64,000 nucleotides of DNA. Origin: Faecalibacterium langellae. Its GTDB lineage: Bacteria > Bacillota > Clostridia > Oscillospirales > Ruminococcaceae. The notes under the pieces were generated by a model. It did no database searches, had not been told where the DNA came from, and saw only the letters and a program-made list of their open reading frames with translations. Where the stretch lies: assembly GCF_002549775.1 (NCBI RefSeq), contig NZ_NMTR01000014.1, positions 62,001 to 126,000 of the forward strand. Direction: 5' to 3'. Positions 30,368-38,926 of this stretch are shown in pieces (positions within the stretch are counted from its first letter, which is position 1; each line of letters opens with the position of its first letter). Both the position numbers and the translations under genes were made by a program.

Positions 30368-31795
30368 ATGAAACTTACGTCCGATTTTTTGTGGGGTGGA
30401 GCACTTGCTGCTAACCAGTGCGAGGGTGCCTGGCAGGAAGACGGCAGGCTGCCTGCGTCTGCTGACTTCCTGCCGGATGCAGCCCACGGCAGATGGAATG
30501 CCATGCTGCATCCGGGAAACATTCTGGAAACGCAGTACGATTATTATCCTAGCCGGGAAGCAATTGATTTTTATCATCGATACAAAGAGGATATCCGCCT
30601 TCTTGCAGAAATCGGGATCAAGGCGCTGCGTCTGTCCATTTCATGGACGCGGATCTATCCGACCGGGGAAGAGAACGCCCCGAACGAAGATGGCCTGCGT
30701 TTTTACGAGGAGCTGTTTACGGAGTGTCGTAGGTACGGGATAGAGCCGGTGGTCACCCTGTGCCACTTTGATGTGCCGGAAGCCCTGATCCGGAAATACG
30801 GTGCCTGGGCAGACCGCAGGCTGATCGCACTGTATGAAAAATACGCTGCCACCGTGTTTGACCGCTACCGGAATCTGGTAAAATACTGGATGACCTTCAA
30901 TGAGATCAACATGATCACTCACATCCCTTATCTGGGCGGTGGCCTGCTGGTGGACAAGGACGACCCGGAGTTCAACCAGATCGTGTACAATGCCGCGCAT
31001 AACCAGCTGGTGGCAAGTGCCTGCGCGGTGCGGACCGGTAAAAAAATCAACCCGGATTTCCGAATCGGATGCATGATGGCGGCCGGAAGCTTTTATCCCT
31101 ATTCCTGCAACCCCAATGATGTGATGGAAGCACGTATCAGTAACAACAAAAATTACATTTTTCCGGATGTCCAATTGAACGGCTGTTACTCCGGATTTGC
31201 CCGGAATTACTTTGCAAAATTGGGCATCACGCTGGACGAACAGCCGGGTGATGACGAACTTCTGGCTCAGAACACCTGCGATTTTCTGGGATTCAGTTAC
31301 TATTCCTCCAGGCTGATCTCCACGGATCCGGAGCATCTGAAAAATGTGGCGGATGGCAACGCCATTACTACCCTGCGCAACCCGTATTTGCAGATCACGA
31401 AATGGGGACGTCAGATCGACCCGGTCGGCCTGCGCGTGACCATGAATGATCTGTATGATCGCTATCACAAGCCGCTGTTCATTGTGGAAAATGGTTTGGG
31501 CGTGGAGGATACTCTGGAAGTGGACGGTTCCGTCCATGACCCCTACCGGGTGGAGTATCTCGATGCTCATATCACCCAGATGAAAAAAGCAGTTCTGGAG
31601 GACGGCATTCCCTGCATGGGATATCTGGTCTGGGGCATCATCGATCTGGTCAGCGCGGGCGGCGGTGAAATGGATAAGCGGTACGGACTGGTCTATGTAA
31701 ATAAACATAACGACGGCACCGGAGACCTCGCCCGCTACAAAAAAGATTCTTTTGGCTGGTATGCACAGAAGATTCGGGAAGAATGCTATGAATAA
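30368..31795 (+). CDS. 6-phospho-beta-glucosidase, GH1 (second module)
   Basis: A 475-residue cytosolic enzyme. The acid/base is E179 in TFNEIN, the nucleophile is E374 in FIVENGLG, and the phosphate-binding tail is DKRYGLVYVNKHN. The N-terminal [16 protein letters not shown] matches the family. It should cleave phosphorylated beta-glucosides from the EIIBC just upstream (56 nt gap). A GGAGG site precedes the ATG at 30368. The membrane protein gene that follows overlaps it by 8 nt. Confidence 0.93.
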   Translation: MKLTSDFLWGGALAANQCEGAWQEDGRLPASADFLPDAAHGRWNAMLHPGNILETQYDYYPSREAIDFYHRYKEDIRLLAEIGIKALRLSISWTRIYPTGEENAPNEDGLRFYEELFTECRRYGIEPVVTLCHFDVPEALIRKYGAWADRRLIALYEKYAATVFDRYRNLVKYWMTFNEINMITHIPYLGGGLLVDKDDPEFNQIVYNAAHNQLVASACAVRTGKKINPDFRIGCMMAAGSFYPYSCNPNDVMEARISNNKNYIFPDVQLNGCYSGFARNYFAKLGITLDEQPGDDELLAQNTCDFLGFSYYSSRLISTDPEHLKNVADGNAITTLRNPYLQITKWGRQIDPVGLRVTMNDLYDRYHKPLFIVENGLGVEDTLEVDGSVHDPYRVEYLDAHITQMKKAVLEDGIPCMGYLVWGIIDLVSAGGGEMDKRYGLVYVNKHNDGTGDLARYKKDSFGWYAQKIREECYE

Positions 31796-32645
31796 AGCAT
31801 ATAAGCAGTATTTTGATCTGATATTTGGCTCCACACTGCTGACTTTGGGTATCTACCTGTTTGTCACCCCCAATGGTATCAACTTTGGCGGTGTGATTGG
31901 CCTGGCTCAGATTATAGAGATTTTTCTGCGCAGATTCATTGCGATCCGCAGTGATGCAAACCTTGTTGGTATGATCAATTTCCTCATCAATGTACCGCTG
32001 TTCCTGATAGGATACCGGGTCATGAGCCGCAGGTTCTGCATCAAAACCATGCTCTCGGTAGCAGTGCAGACGTTGCTTCTCTCAGTACTTCCGCCGCTCA
32101 AAGCACCCCTTGTGGAGGATGTGCTGCTGAACTGTATCTTCGGCGCTATTCTCTGTGGTGTAGGTGTCGGCTATGCGCTGCGGGGCAGTGGGTGCTGCGG
32201 CGGCATGGACATTGCATGCATGTGTCTGGTAAAGAAATACCCGGATTTTAAAAGCGGACGGCTTTCCATTTATGTCAATGCGGTTCTCTTTTCGGTCTGC
32301 CTATTCCTTTTTGATTTGGAAACTACGATGTACTCCATCATCTTTGTGGCAATCCTGTATACGGTGGCAGATAGGTTTCACGACCAGAACATCAATGTGG
32401 CGGCCCTGATATTTACGGATGTTTCCACTGTGCAGACTGAAATCCTGCAGAAGATGGGGCGCGGCGTTACCTTCTGGAACGGATACGGTGCGTACACCAA
32501 CCACCCTAAGAAGATCCTTTTCTGTGCCGTGAACAAGTATGAAATCGGGGAGCTGCAGGAAATTATTCACGAGCAGGATCCCAATGCCTTCGTCACATTC
32601 TTTGTAGGTCCTCTGATCCATGGCGGATTTGAAAAAAGGCTATGA
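31788..32645 (+). CDS. YitT-family membrane protein
   Basis: A 285-residue protein with five to six membrane spans in the first 200 residues and a soluble C-terminal domain of the DUF2179 type (TDVSTVQTEILQKMGRGVTFWNG ... HEQDPNAFVTF). The function of the family is not established. The ATG at 31788 overlaps the GH1 stop, so the two are translationally coupled. Being the last gene of the second sugar module is odd, since YitT proteins are usually not linked to PTS genes; it may be part of the transferred cargo. Confidence 0.85.
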   Translation: MNKAYKQYFDLIFGSTLLTLGIYLFVTPNGINFGGVIGLAQIIEIFLRRFIAIRSDANLVGMINFLINVPLFLIGYRVMSRRFCIKTMLSVAVQTLLLSVLPPLKAPLVEDVLLNCIFGAILCGVGVGYALRGSGCCGGMDIACMCLVKKYPDFKSGRLSIYVNAVLFSVCLFLFDLETTMYSIIFVAILYTVADRFHDQNINVAALIFTDVSTVQTEILQKMGRGVTFWNGYGAYTNHPKKILFCAVNKYEIGELQEIIHEQDPNAFVTFFVGPLIHGGFEKRL

Positions 32646-32682
32646 GATTGAGAGTGATCGCATAGAACGAATGAAGCGAGGA

Positions 32683-32753
32683 ACGCTCTGTAATTTTGGC
32701 ACCCGCTCAGGCTGCTATCAAGACCCCCCGCAAGTAATTGCGTGAGGGCTTGA
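32683..32753 (+). repeat. ppdK 3'-end repeat, distal copy (island boundary)
   Basis: Carries AQAAIKTPRK-stop in the ppdK frame (32705-32737) and continues past the stop with ATTGCGTGAGGGCTTGA. The core 32705-32753 differs from the native ppdK end at two of 49 positions. Upstream it shares CGCTCTGTAATTTTG with the internal copy. It marks the end of the second module. Confidence 0.7.
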
Positions 32754-32781
32754 TGCTCGACAAGCACAAATAAAGCAAACA

Positions 32782-32821
32782 AAGCCCCTCGGTTTCTGTA
32801 ATAGAAGCCGAGGGGCTTTTT
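32782..32821 (+). terminator. Terminator of the distal ppdK-tail copy
   Basis: AAGCCCCTCGG / CCGAGGGGCTT arms with loop strand TTTCTGTAATAGAAG and T run; same pattern as the ppdK terminator. Confidence 0.85.
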
Positions 32822-32852
32822 GCTGCAAGAAAGAATGATTTCCGGCTTTTTT

Positions 32853-32866
32853 GGGGGGGGGGGGGG
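32853..32866 (+). repeat. Homopolymer tract of 14 G
   Basis: A run of 14 G directly after TTTTTT. It is in a gap downstream of the minus-strand gene at 32911. Such tracts can slip in copy number, and they are also error-prone in sequencing. Confidence 0.8.
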
Positions 32867-32910
32867 AGTAAAACAGCGATGATTCTGCCAAAGAAGCGCG
32901 GACAGAGGAC

Positions 32911-33237
32911 TCAGGTCGTTTCTTCGCTGAGGGTGCTTTCCGGCCCGAACGCTTCCCCGACGATGGAGTAATCGCCGGATGCCGTGTGGAAAGTGCCCGT
33001 CAGGCCGCTGCCGGCCAGAACGCAGTCGGCCTGATAGGAAATGCGGGAGACAAGGGTCTGGATCTGGCCGGAAAAGACGCGCCGGCCGGCAGAGCAGACC
33101 TGCCCGGAAAACGGATTTGCCCGGTGCAGAAAGTGCAGCGTCCCCTGCAATGCGCTGCCCTGTTCGGTCCATGTGAGCGTCCCCCGGCGCATGCCGAGCT
33201 GGGTGGAGACCTGGATCTGATAACGGTGTTCTGTCAT
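32911..33237 (-). CDS. Unknown 108-residue protein
   Basis: I do not recognise it. The protein is soluble, predicted to be mostly beta strands (alternating patterns such as GTLTWTEQGSALQGTLHFL and DCVLAGSGLTGTFHT), with no signal peptide. The ATG at 33237 follows AGAAAGAAG. It stands alone on the minus strand between the island boundary and decayed genes, so it may be leftover cargo. Codon use is like that of neighbouring genes, which argues for a real gene. Confidence 0.55.
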   Translation of the reverse strand: MTEHRYQIQVSTQLGMRRGTLTWTEQGSALQGTLHFLHRANPFSGQVCSAGRRVFSGQIQTLVSRISYQADCVLAGSGLTGTFHTASGDYSIVGEAFGPESTLSEETT

Positions 33238-33333
33238 GAAAAACGGCTTCTTTCTGTTAGAGTGTCTCCATGATAACAGAATCTTTGCCGCAGGAAAACC
33301 AACAAAACGGCACGAATGGGGAGCAATGCGGAG

Positions 33334-33510
33334 TTATTTGCCGTTCTGGCGGAGCACGGCGGGCAGCGAGGTCATCACGAACTGGGAGAGATACGCGATG
33401 GTGTTCTCCTTTTCTTCGGGGGTATGGCTCTCGCGGAACCAGTTGACCAGAATGCCGGCGAAGGCTTCGGTGTAGAAGTCCCGCAGAAAGCGGTGGTAGT
33501 CCGGCGGGAT
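33334..33510 (-). pseudogene. C-terminal fragment of a TetR-family regulator
   Basis: About 58 residues, from PDYHRFLRDFYTEAFAGIL to LPAVLRQNGK, match the C-terminal ligand domain of TetR regulators of the type with a PDYHRF... helix. The DNA-binding half is missing. At about 33510 the sequence switches to the coding strand of an unrelated surface protein, so this is a deletion or recombination joint. Confidence 0.6.
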
Positions 33511-34275
33511 GGAGGGCACCTTCAGCGGCAACCTGTTCGTCTCCGACACTTTGCGGGACATCGACCGCCTGAGCAAGGCGGGGCAGGCAGAGCCCACCGA
33601 TTATGAGACGCTGATCGCACTGGAAAACGCCCCCAAGCGGTTCGGGCAGATCACCGTGACCTTCAAGGATGAAGACCATGTTCTGGGTCGGGTGAACCTG
33701 GAATACGGCGATTCTCTGGATGAATCCGGCTACCCGGAACTGCCCGCAAAGGAGGGCTGCGCCGCCCGCTGGAGCACCACGAAACTGACGGATCTGCATC
33801 TGGATACGGTGGTGGAAGCGGTGTATACGGATTATATCACCGCCCTTGCCAGCATCTATGAGCGCGAGGCCGGCCGGTCTTCTTTGCCAAGGGATCGTTC
33901 GGCGACCGCGACAGCCTGACCGTCTCGGTGCGGGATCTGCCCGGAGAATTGCGCAATGCCGTTGAAAGCTGGCAGCTCACCATCCCGGACGACGGGCAGG
34001 AGAGCCATACCGTGCGCTATCTGCCCCTTGAAGTCGGCAAAAAGTACAAGGTTTATGCAAAGCAGGACGGCAGCTGGAAGCAGCTGAGCACCGAGACGAT
34101 CGGCAGCTATCTGGCCTTCGATCTGCCCGGGAATACCGCAGAGCTGGCCGTCGTGCCCGGCAGCAGCGTCCCGGCCTGGGTCATTGTGACCGCCGCAGCG
34201 GCCGTGGTGCTGGCAGGCGGCACCGTTCTGATCCGGCGCAGGAAAAAAGCACCTGTAAAGCAGGCAGAAGAATAA
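33511..34275 (+). pseudogene. Remnant of a cell-surface protein, truncated and frameshifted
   Basis: The first frame covers GTFSGNLFVSDTLRDIDRLSKAG to ASIYERE. The second resumes with RPVFFAKGSFGDRDSLTVSVRD and continues to the end, so a one-base shift near 33865-33875 separates them. The C-terminus has a stalk, one membrane span (VIVTAAAAVVLAGGTVLI) and a basic tail, typical of anchored surface proteins. No start codon, ribosome site or signal peptide remains; the 5' part was lost at the joint with the TetR fragment. Confidence 0.65.
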
Positions 34276-34352
34276 CCGCTCATGCCCTGTTGCATGGAAG
34301 AAGGAAATCTGCACATGTTGTTTGGAACGGGCCTGAAAATGTGCGCATGAAA

Positions 34353-34412
34353 AGCACCGAGAAAGCATAACGAACCGCCCCGGTTTCCGCAATAGGAAGC
34401 CGGGGCGGTTTT
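34353..34412 (+). terminator. Fourth ppdK-type terminator copy (terminator and upstream 20 nt only)
   Basis: AGCACC..GAAAG.ATA.CGAACCG then the hairpin AACCGCCCCGG / CCGGGGCGGTT. It lines up with 20665-20724 including the loop TTTCCGCAATAGGAAG. It could be the original ppdK terminator, displaced by cargo, or another copy. Confidence 0.65.
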
Positions 34413-34450
34413 GGCAGTGCGGCCATTTGCAGGCAGATACGGCTGCGGCC

Positions 34451-34479
34451 TTGACTTTTTGACGCAAAACCGATATGCT
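34451..34479 (+). promoter_or_regulatory. Promoter of the molybdenum cofactor genes
   Basis: TTGACT at 34451-34456 and TATGCT at 34474-34479 with exactly 17 nt. The predicted start near 34486 fixes the mobB start downstream of the in-frame ATG at 34475. Confidence 0.7.
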
Positions 34480-34537
34480 GGTAACATTCAAACAAACCGG
34501 AAGCTGCACGGAAAAGGAGAAAACGAGGTGCTTTGCT

Positions 34538-35056
34538 TTGTACAGTGAATCGAAACAGGCTCTGGCCGATCAGCTTGAGCTGAAACGCCCGGCGGTGCTG
34601 GCCGTCAGCGGCGTGCATGGCAGCGGAAAGACCACTCTGCTGGAAAAACTGCTGCCCATCCTGCGCGGCCGCGGGCTGAAGGTGGGGGTCATCAAACACG
34701 ACGGCGGCGATTTTGCCCCGGATGCGCCCGGCACCGACGGCCGCCGGCTGCGGGAGGCCGGGGCCCAGGGCGTGGCCGTGTACTCCGGGCAGCGCTACCT
34801 GCTGACGGAGGAGTTCCGCCTGACCGAGCAGGACCTGCTGGCCCTGTTCGAGCGCCACGGCTACGACCTGGTGCTGCTGGAAGGCTTCCAGAACAGCGGC
34901 TGGCCCAAGATCGAAGTGGTGCGCAGCGCGGTCTCGGCCGCGCCGGAGTCCATCCAGCCGCTGGCGGTGGTGGGCGACATCCCGGGCGCGAATTTCGGGC
35001 TGGAGGATACCCAGGCACTGGCGGACTGGCTCGTTGCCCAGATGCCCACGCTGTAA
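34538..35056 (+). CDS. mobB: Molybdopterin-guanine dinucleotide biosynthesis protein MobB
   Basis: A 172-residue GTP-binding adaptor in the last step of molybdenum cofactor maturation. The P-loop GVHGSGKTT lies near the N-terminus, followed by VGVIKHDGGDF with the switch Asp, and YDLVLLEGFQNSGWPKIEV, the usual MobB motif. The start is taken as TTG at 34538, 7 nt from GAGGTG, because the longer frame begins inside the promoter. No mobA is in view, so the partner is elsewhere. It heads the gene group mobB-moeA-moaC-moaA-MOSC/mogA. Confidence 0.87.
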   Translation: MYSESKQALADQLELKRPAVLAVSGVHGSGKTTLLEKLLPILRGRGLKVGVIKHDGGDFAPDAPGTDGRRLREAGAQGVAVYSGQRYLLTEEFRLTEQDLLALFERHGYDLVLLEGFQNSGWPKIEVVRSAVSAAPESIQPLAVVGDIPGANFGLEDTQALADWLVAQMPTL

Positions 35057-35068
35057 CGGAGGCACACC

Positions 35069-36088
35069 ATGAAACTGATCCGTACCGAAGACGCGGTGGG
35101 GCAGGTGCTCTGCCACGACATCACCCAGATCATCCCCGGCGAGTTCAAGGGTGCCCGCTTCCGCAAGGGGCACATCGTGCAGCCGGAGGATATCCCGGTG
35201 CTGCTCTCCATCGGCAAAGAGAACCTCTATGTCTGGGAAAAGCGCCCCGGCATCCTGCACGAGGACGAAGCCGCCGCCCTTTTGTACAAAGCAGCGGCGG
35301 GCCGCAACATCCATGGCACCGAGCCGAAGGAGGGCAAGATCGAGCTCATCGCCGACTGTGCCGGCCTTTTGAAGATCGACCGCGCCGCGCTGCTGGCCGT
35401 GAACCGCACACCCCAGATGATGATCGCCACCATCCACGGCGACCTGCCCGTGAAAAAGGGCCAGAAGCTTGCCGGCACCCGCATCATCCCGCTGGTGATC
35501 GAGCAGGAGAAGATGGACGCCATGCAGGCCGCAGCAGGCCCGGAACCCATCCTGAACGTGCTGCCCTTCCACCCGAAAAAGTTCGCGGTCATCACCACCG
35601 GCAGCGAGGTGTTCAAGGGCCGCATTGAGGATAAATTTACCCCCATTCTGGTGGGCAAACTGGCCGAATACGGCTGCGAGATGACCTACCACAAGACCTG
35701 CGACGACGACCCCGCCGGCATCACCGCCGCCATTCTGGAAGCGAAAGCCGCAGGCTGCGAGCTCATCTTCACCACCGGCGGCATGAGCGTGGACCCCGAC
35801 GACCGCACCCCGCTGGCCATCAAGAACACCGGGGCAGAGATCATCACCTACGGTGCGCCGGTGCTGCCGGGGGCCATGTTCCTCGTGAGTTATCTGGACG
35901 GCGTGCCGGTGTGCGGCCTGCCCGGCTGTGTGATGTACGCCAAGCGCACTATTTTTGACCTGCTGCTGCCGCGCCTGCTGGCCGACGACCCCATCACCGC
36001 CGAGGACATTGCCCGCCTGGGCGAAGGCGGCCTGTGCCTGGGCTGCGCCGAGTGCCGCTGGCCCAACTGCGGGTTCGGGCACTGCTGA
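35069..36088 (+). CDS. MoeA-like molybdopterin-binding protein with C-terminal Cys motif
   Basis: A 339-residue protein. The core MPT-binding fold is clear: FAVITTGSEVFKGRIEDKF, then LIFTTGGMSVDPDD, then VLPGAMFLVSYLDGVPVCGLPGC. The N-terminus (MKLIRTEDAVGQVLCHDIT) lacks the full MoeA domain set, so it is a shorter variant. The C-terminal tail CLGCAECRWPNCGFGHC holds five cysteines, like a metal or Fe-S site, and is not in ordinary MoeA. It likely inserts or carries molybdenum, or serves a specific molybdoenzyme such as the selenium-dependent hydroxylases, where MoeA-like genes occur. Function within the path is inferred. Confidence 0.8.
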   Translation: MKLIRTEDAVGQVLCHDITQIIPGEFKGARFRKGHIVQPEDIPVLLSIGKENLYVWEKRPGILHEDEAAALLYKAAAGRNIHGTEPKEGKIELIADCAGLLKIDRAALLAVNRTPQMMIATIHGDLPVKKGQKLAGTRIIPLVIEQEKMDAMQAAAGPEPILNVLPFHPKKFAVITTGSEVFKGRIEDKFTPILVGKLAEYGCEMTYHKTCDDDPAGITAAILEAKAAGCELIFTTGGMSVDPDDRTPLAIKNTGAEIITYGAPVLPGAMFLVSYLDGVPVCGLPGCVMYAKRTIFDLLLPRLLADDPITAEDIARLGEGGLCLGCAECRWPNCGFGHC

Positions 36089-36272
36089 GAACCCTCTCAG
36101 GCGCTGACGCGCCAGAGTCCCCCTTTTGTCGCTTATGCGACATCTTCCCCCGGCCGGGGGAAGTCTTTCCTCAAAGGGGGAGCCAAGGGCTGAGAGAAGC
36201 TTCTTGCCTCTCCCTTTGGGAGAGGTGGCATCATGCAAGTGATGACGGAGAGGGCGAGACCGGCTTACTGAT
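36089..36272. repeat. Palindrome-rich intergenic element between moeA-like gene and moaC
   Basis: Contains CCCTCTCAGGCGCTGACGCGCC, CATCTTCCCCCGGCCGGGGGAAG and TCAAAGGGGGAGCC / GGCTGAGAG words. The CATCTTCCCCCGGCCGG and CTGAGAGGG words recur at 55420-55462. No ORF. It breaks an otherwise tight operon and supports a separate moaC promoter. Confidence 0.55.
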
Positions 36273-36301
36273 TTGATTTATTTTAATTTGAAAGATATAA
36301 T
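36273..36301 (+). promoter_or_regulatory. moaC promoter directly abutting the start codon
   Basis: TTGATT at 36273-36278 and TATAAT at 36296-36301 with 17 nt. The expected start of transcription is within the ATG at 36306, so the message may have no leader. Confidence 0.6.
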
Positions 36302-36305
36302 CGTT

Positions 36306-36803
36306 ATGAGTGAAACGAATCTGACCCATTTTGATGCCGCCGGCAATGCCGTGATGGTGGACGTGAGCGAGAAGCCCGTCACGGCCCGGCAGGCCGTGGC
36401 CCGGGGCATCATTACCATGAACGCCGAAGCCTTTGATGCCGTGGAGCGCGGCACCGTGAAAAAAGGTGACGTGCTGGGCGTGGCCCGCATTGCAGGCATC
36501 ATGGCCACCAAGCGCACCAGTGAGCTCATCCCCTTGTGCCATCCGCTGCCGCTGACCAAAGTCAGCGTGGACTTCACGCTGCTGCCCGAGCGGCAGGCAG
36601 TGGAGGCGGTGTGCACCGTGAAAACCACCGGCGTCACCGGCGTGGAGATGGAAGCCCTCACCGGTGTTTCCACCGCGCTGCTCACCATCTACGACATGTG
36701 CAAAGCCGTGGACAAGGGCATGGAGCTGGGCGAGATCGGCTTAGTGGAAAAGACCGGCGGCAAGAGCGGGCACTACGTCCGGGCCGAGGGCGGCTATGTT
36801 TGA
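36306..36803 (+). CDS. moaC: Cyclic pyranopterin monophosphate synthase MoaC
   Basis: A 165-residue enzyme that, with MoaA, makes cyclic pyranopterin monophosphate from GTP. Conserved parts include [19 protein letters not shown] at the start, [20 protein letters not shown] with the active His, and [25 protein letters not shown]. The start matches the family N-terminus. There is no good ribosome site (only GAAAG). It overlaps moaA by 8 nt. Fully intact. Confidence 0.95.
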   Translation: MSETNLTHFDAAGNAVMVDVSEKPVTARQAVARGIITMNAEAFDAVERGTVKKGDVLGVARIAGIMATKRTSELIPLCHPLPLTKVSVDFTLLPERQAVEAVCTVKTTGVTGVEMEALTGVSTALLTIYDMCKAVDKGMELGEIGLVEKTGGKSGHYVRAEGGYV

Positions 36804-37764
36804 CGCATACGGCCGCAACATCCACTACCTGCGCCTGTCCGTCACCGACCTGTGCAGCCTGCGCTGCCGCTACTGTATGCCGGAGGGCGTAGAGAAGCTG
36901 GCCCATGGGGACATTCTGACCTATGAAGAATTCCTGCGGCTGGCGGCGCTGTTTGCCCGGTGCGGCGTGGACACCGTGCGCGTGACCGGCGGCGAACCGC
37001 TGGTGCGCCCGGGGGTGGAGCAGCTGGTGGCCGGGCTGAAAGCCACCCCCGGCATCCGCAAGGTCACCATGACCACCAACGGCGTGCGGCTGGCCGAAAA
37101 GCTGCCCGCCCTGCTGGCGGCAGGGCTGGACAGTGTGAACATCAGCCTCGACACGCTGGACGCGGAGACGTTCCGGCGCATCACGGCCCGGGACGAGCTG
37201 GCCCATGTGCTGGAAGGCATCCGGGCCGCCCTTGCCAGCGGCATCCCGGTCAAGCTGAACTGTGTGCCGCAGGCGGGCGTGAACGAGGGTGAGCTGGAAA
37301 CCATTGCGGCCCTTGCACAGGAATACCCGCTGCAGGTGCGGTTCATCGAGATGATGCCCATCGGCTGTGGGGCTGCGCTGCCCTGCCTTTCCGGCCCGGA
37401 ACTGCTGGCCCGCCTTGCCCGCCGCTGGCCGCAGCTGCGGCCGGTGTCCGGTGCAGCTTTCGGCGACGGCCCGGCGGTGTACTATACCGCGCCCGGCTGG
37501 CAGGGGAGCGTGGGCTTCATCGCGGCGGTGCACGGCAAATTCTGCGGGTCCTGCAACCGGGTACGTCTGACGAGCCAGGGCTTTCTGCGCCCCTGCCTTG
37601 CCAGCGAAACGGGCACCGACCTGCGCGCTCTGCTGCGCGGCGGCGCGTCCGATGAGCAGCTTCTGCAGGCCATCCGGGAAGTCGTTTTTGAAAAGCCCCG
37701 CGAGCACCATTTTGAGGACCGCTCCATGCCCGCCACCCGCGGCATGTACCAGATCGGAGGATAA
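36796..37764 (+). CDS. moaA: GTP 3',8-cyclase MoaA (radical SAM)
   Basis: A 322-residue radical SAM enzyme, first step of molybdenum cofactor synthesis. The SAM cluster is C20, C24, C27 (CSLRCRYC). The C-terminal cluster is in [19 protein letters not shown]. The ends match: GG at the very C-terminus is the double glycine needed for catalysis. [13 protein letters not shown] is the SAM-binding motif. It overlaps moaC by 8 nt and is followed 5 nt later by the MOSC fusion gene. Confidence 0.96.
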   Translation: MFDAYGRNIHYLRLSVTDLCSLRCRYCMPEGVEKLAHGDILTYEEFLRLAALFARCGVDTVRVTGGEPLVRPGVEQLVAGLKATPGIRKVTMTTNGVRLAEKLPALLAAGLDSVNISLDTLDAETFRRITARDELAHVLEGIRAALASGIPVKLNCVPQAGVNEGELETIAALAQEYPLQVRFIEMMPIGCGAALPCLSGPELLARLARRWPQLRPVSGAAFGDGPAVYYTAPGWQGSVGFIAAVHGKFCGSCNRVRLTSQGFLRPCLASETGTDLRALLRGGASDEQLLQAIREVVFEKPREHHFEDRSMPATRGMYQIGG

Positions 37765-37769
37765 ACATC

Positions 37770-38702
37770 ATGGGAAAAATTCTGGCCATCTGCACCAGCT
37801 CCCGGCGCGGCACCGCCAAGACGGCTGTGCCCAGCGCGGTGCTGACCCCGGAGTGGGGCATCGTGGGCGACGCCCACGGCGGCAGCTGGCACCGGCAGGT
37901 CAGCCTGCTGAGTGCAGAAAAGATCGAAGCTTTCCGCGCGAAGATCTGGGTGGATTACGGTGCCTTTGGCGAAAATCTGGTGGTGGAAGGCTTCGACTTT
38001 GCCGCCCTGCCGGTTCCCAGCTTTTTTGCCATCGGGGACGCCGTGCTGGAGATGACCCAGATCGGCAAGGAGTGCCACAGCGACTGCGCCATCCGCAGGC
38101 AGACCGGCGACTGCATCATGCCCCGCGAGGGGGTGTTCGCCCGGGTGGTCAAAGGCGGCACCATCCGCACCGGCGACGAAATGACCCTGCTGCCCACCCC
38201 GGCAGACCTGCCCCTGCGGGCGGCGGTCATCACCCTTTCGGATAAAGGCAGCCGCGGCGAGCGGGAGGATGAAAGCGGCCCGCTCATTGTGGAAATGCTC
38301 ACGGCCGCGGGCTACAAGGTGGAGGAAGCACTGCTTTTGCCGGACGATGCCGCCCAGCTGAAAGCCCAGCTCCTGCGGCTGGCCGACGGCCGCCAGGTGA
38401 ACCTGATCCTCACCACCGGCGGCACCGGCTTTGCGCCCCGGGACATCACGCCGGAAGTTACCCTGTCGGTAGCCGACCGCAACGCCCCCGGCATTGCCGA
38501 GGCCATGCGGTACCACAGCCTTACCATCACTCCGCGCGGGATGCTGAGCCGCGCCGCCAGCGTGTTGCGGGGCAAGACGCTCATCGTCAACCTGCCGGGC
38601 AGCCCCAAGGCCGTAAAGGAGAATCTGGAATACATCCTGCCCAGCCTTGCCCACGGCATCCGCCTTGCCGCCGGTCTGGACGGCGAGTGCGCCCGCAGGT
38701 GA
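37770..38702 (+). CDS. MOSC-MogA fusion protein
   Basis: A 310-residue fusion. Residues 1-147 form a MOSC domain with its cysteine in GKECHSDCAIRRQTGDCIMP, a fold thought to handle sulfur or the cofactor. Residues 149-310 are a MogA/MoaB adenylyltransferase: AAVITLSDKGSRGEREDESGP, LILTTGGTGFAPRDITPE and LIVNLPGSPKAVKENL. The second half activates molybdopterin with AMP so that MoeA can insert molybdenum. Such fusions are known in clostridia. It begins 5 nt after moaA and a terminator follows. Confidence 0.92.
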   Translation: MGKILAICTSSRRGTAKTAVPSAVLTPEWGIVGDAHGGSWHRQVSLLSAEKIEAFRAKIWVDYGAFGENLVVEGFDFAALPVPSFFAIGDAVLEMTQIGKECHSDCAIRRQTGDCIMPREGVFARVVKGGTIRTGDEMTLLPTPADLPLRAAVITLSDKGSRGEREDESGPLIVEMLTAAGYKVEEALLLPDDAAQLKAQLLRLADGRQVNLILTTGGTGFAPRDITPEVTLSVADRNAPGIAEAMRYHSLTITPRGMLSRAASVLRGKTLIVNLPGSPKAVKENLEYILPSLAHGIRLAAGLDGECARR

Positions 38703-38776
38703 TGCTCGTACACAGCAGATGAAGTCGTACTTTTGCAGGACGATTCACAATTTGAACCGTTCCACGCGTTATTTTT

Positions 38777-38812
38777 GGCCGGTTTGCCGCTTGACGGCCC
38801 GGCCGTTTTTTT
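38777..38812 (+). terminator. Terminator between MOSC-MogA gene and modA
   Basis: GGCCGG / CCGGCC stem with inner pairing TTGCCG..CGG and seven T. So modABC has a separate transcript; the 110 nt after it shows no clear known riboswitch. Confidence 0.75.
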
Positions 38813-38926
38813 GTATGCTTTTCCATGTGATAATTTGTGCCCGTTCTGGGGGCTTATCCCGGTGGGCGGCACCGCATCCTGTACCGTATCGAACACCCAA
38901 AACCATCAAACACAGGAGAGTTTATC

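Noticed and set aside
31788-32645. Reading the YitT-family gene as a sugar transporter of the module
   Set aside because: The DUF2179 C-terminal domain identifies YitT, which has no known sugar role.
34280-36238. 652-codon minus-strand frame across mobB and the moeA-like gene
   Set aside because: Antisense shadow of two recognised genes; it runs through a terminator and a promoter.
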